A stretch of 64,000 bases of DNA from contig CALHTM010000024.1 of the NCBI GenBank assembly GCA_938039975.1, positions 1-64,000 of the forward strand. Direction: 5' to 3'. The translations under genes and the position numbers were made by a program. Shown here piece by piece: positions 59,555-64,000 of this stretch; position 1 is the first letter of the stretch, and every line of letters starts with the position of its first letter. The notes beneath the pieces are model-generated. The model worked only from the letters and a program-made list of their open reading frames with translations. It was not told the origin of the DNA and made no database searches. This DNA is from an uncultured Candidatus Saccharibacteria bacterium. GTDB lineage: Bacteria > Patescibacteriota > Saccharimonadia > Saccharimonadales > Saccharimonadaceae.

Positions 59555-61590
59555 TTCCGGCGCTTGATGTGTCCACGCAATAGTTCTAAATCAGCTAAAT
59601 CTTTACGACGAGCCATCTTTCGTTTGGCAGCAATCAGACGGTCGGTCGAGACCACGGGTATTCCATCGATGGTTTGCATATCTCGCTGTAATGCTGTCAA
59701 GGAATTACCCATCCAACTTTTTAGCAGATTGTATTGTTCATGTACCAAAATTCGCTTGCCGCTAGTTAGTGTCACCTCGCGCCAATGTTTCTTGCGTGCA
59801 AAACGGTCATAAACTTCGCGCGATACTACTAAATCAACATTAGGTGTATCGCGCAAATGCATCATATCAAGCACGGCGCCGCCGACCACGATATACGAAT
59901 CGCTAGCGATTTTAAGGTCTCTGATCATTTCAATTGCCGAAGCCTGTTTCTGATGCGCCAATGCCAGAGACAATGTTGTGTAAATGTTGCGGCTGCCAAT
60001 TATATCGGTAATGCCATAGATATCAAACTGGCTGTGCAATCCCGGTGATACGTGCGCAAAAGCAATCGCGATACCATCTTCGCCAAGCTCGCGGTACAAA
60101 CGTTTGAGCGCTTCAACCGCTGTATAGTCGATATCATCAATCGCTCCGGCATCAATCACCACGTATGTTACTGGATGTTTAGCGCGATGAATAGCTCGCC
60201 GTAACCGTTCAGCGAAATAATTAATATTCTCGAAAAAAAGCGATTCGCCGAAAGCATAAACTAATGTATCTTTTGGCAAAGAGTCTATCTTATCTTTTAC
60301 GCGATCAGCCGCCCATGACGACAACTCGCCATCGCGTAGCAGCACAGCGTCATCGGGGTGGTACTGCCGGCGCAATCGCTCCATCAGCGAGGCTGCTACC
60401 GCTACCAAAATACCTAATTGTACGCCGAATAGTACCGTACAAGCTAGAGCAACTAGCGCGATCATAAACTCCTCATGATGGACAGTCCACAAATAGTGCA
60501 ATTCACGAAAACGAATCAAGCGTAAACCTGCCGTACAAACTATCGCTGCTAGTGCTGCTAGCGGCACGTAGTGTAACAAAGTACCTCCAAAAATGATCAA
60601 CACCATCATTGCTAAGCTGGCAACAATACCGCTCAATTGCGAACGCATACCCAGCGAGTCGGCTAATTGGCTGCGTGGCGGCGAGGCGCTAACGGTATAG
60701 CCGTGGAATAGAGCTGAAGCAATATTAGCTATTCCAAGGGCTGCCGTATCTTGGTTAGTCTGAATCTTATCGTCGTGCTCGCTACCAATGGAACGCGCTG
60801 TCATGGAACTCTGGACTAGCACTACGAGCACGATTGACAGCACGGTCGGCATAATTGTATTTAGCATCTCGAGTGACACCGTGGGCACTATTAAGTTTGG
60901 CATATTGCTTGGTAGCGAACCTAAAAACTCTACGCCGTATGTATCGACGTGAAATACTATTGCAAATACTACAGCCATAGCGATACCGATTAGTTCGCTC
61001 GGTATTCGCGATGATCGCCAAAACAAAACTACTCCTAGTACTAAAAGTGCTAGCGTAGCGGTCATCCAGTTGATTGAACCAGCTTGCGCGGTAATTGACG
61101 CTAAATGACTCCAGAAACCGCCTGATGCTTTTAATCCTAATAAAGCTGGTAATTGTGTAACAATTAGCTGCACTCCCACGCCTGCCATGAAACCAATCAT
61201 CACTGGCCGTGATACCAGATCTGCCAAAAAGCCAAATTTGAATAGCCCCAGCAATAGTAGTAGAACGCCTGATAGTAACGTCATCGCTGCTATTGCATTA
61301 ACATATTCTGGCGTACCTGTTTGCGCCACTAGCGCTGCACCTGATGCCAGCAGAATGGCCGTCGCTGAATCTGCGCCAACCACTAATCGATGTGAATACC
61401 CCAACAACCCAAATACTAGCGCACCAATAATTGTCGTATATAAGCCAGTCTCGGGCGGCAGTCCGACGATTACCGAAAAAGCCAACGCATTGGGAACATT
61501 CACGACGGCTATCAACAACGCCGTTATGATATCATGCCGCAAGTAAGATTTTTTATACCGCAATATGCTCGGCAGAGACACTTTTCGCAT
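59551..61590 (-). CDS. SulP-family anion transporter with STAS and nucleotidyltransferase-like C-terminus
   Basis: The 679-residue protein has an N-terminal SulP membrane domain (about 20-410; NVPNALAFSVIVGLPPETGLY, GFMAGVGVQLIVTQLPALLG, GSEHDDKIQTNQDTAALGIANI) and a STAS domain (about 441-550; LVYAFGESLFFENINYFAERL, VVIDAGAIDDIDYTAVEALKRL). A further ~110 residues are unusual: IVVGGAVLDMMHLRDTPNVDLVVS and a basic end (AAKRKMARRKDLADLELLRG) resemble AbiEii/MNT-type nucleotidyltransferase folds, with the first Asp of DxD replaced by Asn. Likely substrates are bicarbonate, sulphate or organic anions. Start ATG 61590 has TATAAT close upstream. Confidence 0.85.
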   Translation of the reverse strand: MRKVSLPSILRYKKSYLRHDIITALLIAVVNVPNALAFSVIVGLPPETGLYTTIIGALVFGLLGYSHRLVVGADSATAILLASGAALVAQTGTPEYVNAIAAMTLLSGVLLLLLGLFKFGFLADLVSRPVMIGFMAGVGVQLIVTQLPALLGLKASGGFWSHLASITAQAGSINWMTATLALLVLGVVLFWRSSRIPSELIGIAMAVVFAIVFHVDTYGVEFLGSLPSNMPNLIVPTVSLEMLNTIMPTVLSIVLVVLVQSSMTARSIGSEHDDKIQTNQDTAALGIANIASALFHGYTVSASPPRSQLADSLGMRSQLSGIVASLAMMVLIIFGGTLLHYVPLAALAAIVCTAGLRLIRFRELHYLWTVHHEEFMIALVALACTVLFGVQLGILVAVAASLMERLRRQYHPDDAVLLRDGELSSWAADRVKDKIDSLPKDTLVYAFGESLFFENINYFAERLRRAIHRAKHPVTYVVIDAGAIDDIDYTAVEALKRLYRELGEDGIAIAFAHVSPGLHSQFDIYGITDIIGSRNIYTTLSLALAHQKQASAIEMIRDLKIASDSYIVVGGAVLDMMHLRDTPNVDLVVSREVYDRFARKKHWREVTLTSGKRILVHEQYNLLKSWMGNSLTALQRDMQTIDGIPVVSTDRLIAAKRKMARRKDLADLELLRGHIKRRN

Positions 61591-61671
61591 ACTTATTATA
61601 CTAATGGTATTTAGGGGTGGCGTCAATAAAACAAAGCAAACTATGAATTTGCTAAATGTCGATACGATTCA

Positions 61672-61711
61672 TAAAAATAAACCGCTTAGGTTATCCAGAT
61701 CTGAGCGGTTT
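61672..61711 (-). terminator. Terminator after tRNA-Gln
   Basis: On the minus strand an 11-bp stem (61711-61701 with 61689-61679, one G-U pair) is followed by ATTTTTAT. Confidence 0.8.
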
Positions 61712-61734
61712 ATGATATTTTCGTTTGCATAATT

Positions 61735-61809
61735 TGGCTGGGTCGGCAGGACTCGAACCTGCGAATGCTGGGACCAAAACCCAGTGCCTTACCACTTGGC
61801 GACGACCCA
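61735..61809 (-). tRNA. tRNA-Gln (TTG), CCA encoded
   Basis: On the minus strand: acceptor TGGGTCG/CGACCCA, D-stem GCCA/AGGC, anticodon stem CTGGG/CCCAG around TTTTGGT (anticodon TTG), T-arm GCAGG-TTCGAGT-CCTGC, G73 and encoded CCA. Its likely -10 (TGGTATAAT, 61839-61834) lies in the hairpin upstream. Confidence 0.97.
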
Positions 61810-61818
61810 CTAATAAAC

Positions 61819-61847
61819 GAGCGTGCAACAAGTATTATACCACGCTC
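61819..61847 (-). terminator. Hairpin after the Erm-like gene containing the tRNA-Gln -10 box
   Basis: GAGCGTG and CACGCTC form a perfect 7-bp stem around a 15-nt loop, 17 nt after the Erm-like stop codon. The loop holds TATAAT (61839-61834) with TGG upstream, so one element may both slow incoming transcription and start tRNA-Gln. Confidence 0.5.
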
Positions 61848-61863
61848 ATCAACGATATGGAAA

Positions 61864-62595
61864 TTACGACATAGAATACAGCCGCACCCATTCCTCGGGG
61901 GTCAACTCTGACGGTTTGCGTTCAGGGTTGATGCTGGCTTTGGCGCGCGGTACGGCAGCAAAGACTTTTTGCGAGGCGTAGCATTTTGCGACGAAACTTT
62001 GGTACTCGTCGCGTTCTAATGTAGATAGGAGCGGCTCGGGTCGCGGTTTCAACTCTAGCAGCACGGTATCGACTGCTGGCGGCGGTGTGAAATCTGTGCG
62101 GCGTAGCGGTCGGCGGATTCGTGTCTGCCACCACGGAGCTAATTGCGCGCCTAATTGAGAAGTAAAGTGCCGGTCGCTCGGTACTATTTTTTGCGCGAAT
62201 TGTTTTTGGACGATCAGGTAAATTGATCGCGGTGCGTGCATTTCGTTGTTGCTAGTCAATTTGCGTACTATGTTGGCGCTCAAGCGAAAAGGGATGTTAG
62301 CAAAAACTTTGTATGGTTCATCTGGTAATTTCGCTTGCAGAAAATCTTGTGCTATGACTTTGACGTTTTTATATCGGTGCATATTTTGCTGTAATTTGTT
62401 GAGAGCGCCTAGTTCGTTTTCGTATGCTAAAACTTGCCGGCATCGGCGTGCTAACACTGCCGTAATGGCGCCGCTGCCAGCGCCGATATCTATTACCAAA
62501 TCGCCGCGGCGTATATTGCTGTGGCCTATCAGCTCGGCAATCAAGCGTGGATTACGCAAAAAATGCTGCGAATGGGTGGCGACTTGGCGTTTCAT
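61864..62595 (-). CDS. Erm-like rRNA adenine N6-dimethyltransferase
   Basis: The 243-residue SAM enzyme belongs to the KsgA/Erm family. It has HSQHFLRNPRLIAELI, the SAM-binding VIDIGAGSGAITAVLARR, and the catalytic motif as FANIPFRLSANIVRKL. NIPF is the Erm form, where KsgA has N-x-PY-Y (compare ksgA at 20553). The later segments PWWQTRIRRPLRRTDFTPPPAVDTVLLELKPRPEPLL match actinobacterial-type Erm proteins. Such enzymes methylate A2058 of 23S rRNA and give macrolide-lincosamide-streptogramin B resistance, but the actual target here is unproven. TAAAAT ends 6 nt before ATG 62595. Confidence 0.85.
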   Translation of the reverse strand: MKRQVATHSQHFLRNPRLIAELIGHSNIRRGDLVIDIGAGSGAITAVLARRCRQVLAYENELGALNKLQQNMHRYKNVKVIAQDFLQAKLPDEPYKVFANIPFRLSANIVRKLTSNNEMHAPRSIYLIVQKQFAQKIVPSDRHFTSQLGAQLAPWWQTRIRRPLRRTDFTPPPAVDTVLLELKPRPEPLLSTLERDEYQSFVAKCYASQKVFAAVPRAKASINPERKPSELTPEEWVRLYSMS

Positions 62596-62601
62596 AATGC
62601 G

Positions 62602-62607
62602 ATTTTA
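62602..62607 (-). promoter_or_regulatory. -10 box of the Erm-like gene
   Basis: TGGTAAAAT on the minus strand ends 6 nt before ATG 62595. No leader peptide of the drug-inducible erm type can fit in this spacing. Confidence 0.55.
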
Positions 62608-62651
62608 CCACGAAAAGCGGCTAATCAGTTGGCAATATTTACCATAACCTT

Positions 62652-62657
62652 TATAAT
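62652..62657 (+). promoter_or_regulatory. -10 box of the phosphoketolase gene
   Basis: TATAAT ends 8 nt before ATG 62666 and lies 45 nt from the divergent Erm-like -10 box. Confidence 0.65.
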
Positions 62658-62665
62658 ATATAGTT

Positions 62666-64000
62666 ATGAATGCACACGAAAAACACTCGATAAAGCAATA
62701 TTTGCGTGCGGCAGACTATCTGACGGTGGGGCAAATATTTTTGGCAGAAAATCATCTGCTGAAAAAGGAACTAACTTTTGACGATATCAAATCGCGGATT
62801 CTCGGACACTGGGGAAGCGGGCCAGGTATTAACTTTGCTTACGCGCATCTCAGCTACTCGGCCAAGAAGCATAATAAGGACATGATGTTTGTACTGGGGC
62901 CGGGGCATGGCTTCCCAGCACTGCAAGCTAATCTGTTTTTGGAAGGTACGCTTGCTAATTTTGATCCGTCGATGGAGACTAACCTGGATGGTATTCGCAA
63001 ACTATGCCGCGAATTTAGCTGGCCGTACGGTTTTCCGAGCCATTCTAATCCCGAGACGCCGGGCGTGATTCTCGAGGGCGGTGAACTTGGTTACGCACTC
63101 AGCACTAGCTACGGTGCGGCGATGGATAATCCTGATTTGACGGTAGCTTGTTTGGTTGGTGACGGCGAAGCCGAGACCGGGCCGACAGCTGGCGCTTGGC
63201 ATCTCAATAAGTTGCTTAACCCGCGCAAAGATGGTGTAGTATTGCCAATTCTTCACCTCAACGGTTATAAGATTTCGGCACCGACTGTTTTTGGCCGAAT
63301 GAGTAATTACGAACTGATGACGCTCTTTAGCGGCTACGGTTATGAGCCGCGCATTGTTGACGCTACAAAAGACGGCGTCGATCCGCACGACGAAATGGCA
63401 AACGCGCTTGAGTGGGCGCACAATTTGGTTGCCGAGATTCGTGCTAGTACGAACACAGAAGCGCCGCGCATGCCGATGATTATCATGCGCACACTAAAGG
63501 GCTGGACTGGGCCGAAATTTGTCGAAGGCAACAAAATTGAAGGTAATTGCCTGGCGCACCAGACAGTGCTTAGCGAAGCAAAATCTGATCCCGAGCAGCT
63601 CAAAATCTTGAACCAGTGGCTCAAGAGTTATAAGTTTGACGAGCTATTCAACGAAACGACAGGTTTTGGTGATTTTGTCAAGGATATCTTGCCTGAACAA
63701 CTAGAGAAGCGCTTGGGTATGTCGCCGCATGCTCGTGGCGGCGCAACTGTTTATCAGCCACTGGTACTGCCAGACGTCGAGCAGTTCGCTGAAGACGCCG
63801 AAATCCCTGGCACTATTGGCTCTAGCAGTATGCGCCGGGCTGGCGCTTACTTGACCGAGATCTTTCGTCTCAACGCCGAGAGTAAGAACTTCCGTTTCAT
63901 GAGCCCAGACGAAACTTACTCCAACAAGCTTGACGAGATATTCCAGGCTACTAGCCGCAGTTGGCAATGGCCAATCATGGAGTGGGATAAGGATCTGTCG
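62666..64000 (+). CDS. xfp: Phosphoketolase, N-terminal 445 residues (runs off the window)
   Basis: The frame is open from ATG 62666 to the end of the window. Phosphoketolase cleaves xylulose-5-phosphate (and often fructose-6-phosphate) with phosphate to acetyl phosphate and an aldose phosphate, using thiamine diphosphate. Visible family segments are YLRAADYLTVGQIFL, GHWGSGPGINFAYAHL, MFVLGPGHGFPALQA, FSWPYGFPSHSNPETPG, the ThDP/Mg motif VGDGEAETGP, LHLNGYKISAPTVFGR and RTLKGWTGP. With pyruvate kinase and triosephosphate isomerase elsewhere in the window, it gives an ATP-yielding route via acetyl phosphate. The C-terminal half is outside the window. Confidence 0.97.
   Translation, partial: MNAHEKHSIKQYLRAADYLTVGQIFLAENHLLKKELTFDDIKSRILGHWGSGPGINFAYAHLSYSAKKHNKDMMFVLGPGHGFPALQANLFLEGTLANFDPSMETNLDGIRKLCREFSWPYGFPSHSNPETPGVILEGGELGYALSTSYGAAMDNPDLTVACLVGDGEAETGPTAGAWHLNKLLNPRKDGVVLPILHLNGYKISAPTVFGRMSNYELMTLFSGYGYEPRIVDATKDGVDPHDEMANALEWAHNLVAEIRASTNTEAPRMPMIIMRTLKGWTGPKFVEGNKIEGNCLAHQTVLSEAKSDPEQLKILNQWLKSYKFDELFNETTGFGDFVKDILPEQLEKRLGMSPHARGGATVYQPLVLPDVEQFAEDAEIPGTIGSSSMRRAGAYLTEIFRLNAESKNFRFMSPDETYSNKLDEIFQATSRSWQWPIMEWDKDLS

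Overview
The window looks like a chromosomal segment of a Candidatus Saccharibacteria (TM7) type bacterium or a close relative in the Patescibacteria/CPR. No rRNA marker is present, so this is inferred from content: tightly packed genes, lean metabolism (phosphoketolase, pyruvate kinase, triosephosphate isomerase, FolD/GlyA one-carbon enzymes), an RpfB-like resuscitation factor next to ksgA as in Actinobacteria, large secreted proteins of unknown function, LAETG-type wall-anchor signals, and short or fused variants of common enzymes (AlaRS without its C-terminal domain, MurA with an N-terminal HTH domain). The standard bacterial genetic code fits throughout.

Layout. 0-4.6 kb: the end of a pilin gene, glyA, HTH-murA, a small orphan gene and a cluster of four tRNAs (His, Gly, Arg, Lys) that contains two odd ~100-nt tRNA-derived elements. 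4.6-12 kb: a membrane protein with folD, a divergent response regulator/histidine kinase pair, and two exported proteins. 12-22 kb: tRNA-Glu, pyk, tpiA, a tail-anchored low-complexity protein, the UvrD/PcrA helicase, then rpfB-like, G5-3D and ksgA genes and a laccase-domain (YfiH) gene. 22-26.5 kb: two paralogous BspA-like wall proteins around a divergent alpha/beta hydrolase. 26.5-35 kb: metG-tatD, two orphans, cysteine desulfurase-DUF218-mnmA, a Nudix gene and alaS. 35-43.8 kb: an FtsA/PilM-like ATPase, a large envelope protein, ruvX, mltG, a LysM-CHAP protein, obgE and exonuclease I. 44-50.5 kb: uvrA, dedA, rplY and an ABC exporter. 50.6-54.2 kb: an SDR gene, then a Fur-family repressor with thioredoxin and three further genes. 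54.2-64 kb: cysS, an AI-2E family permease, a P-type ATPase, a SulP transporter with an unusual C-terminus, tRNA-Gln, an Erm-like methyltransferase and the start of phosphoketolase.

Two patterns run through the window. First, most genes that open a transcription unit have a TATAAT-like -10 box ending only 6-8 nt before the start codon, often with an upstream TGn extension, and no Shine-Dalgarno sequence. This predicts leaderless mRNAs and corrects several start codons. Genes inside operons overlap their neighbours by a few bases and often carry GGAGG-type sites. Second, many genes build or cut cell wall (MurA, RpfB-like, G5-3D, MltG, LysM-CHAP), as expected for a small Gram-positive-like epibiont.

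The most unusual items are: the twin tRNA-linked elements, each repeating the first 20 nt of the next tRNA followed by an antisense copy of that tRNA's D-arm; a LysM-CHAP gene that appears to start at ATT behind a 14-codon leader ORF; a perfect 33-bp palindrome covering the promoter of the Fur-family gene up to its start codon; and a SulP-STAS protein with a nucleotidyltransferase-like tail.
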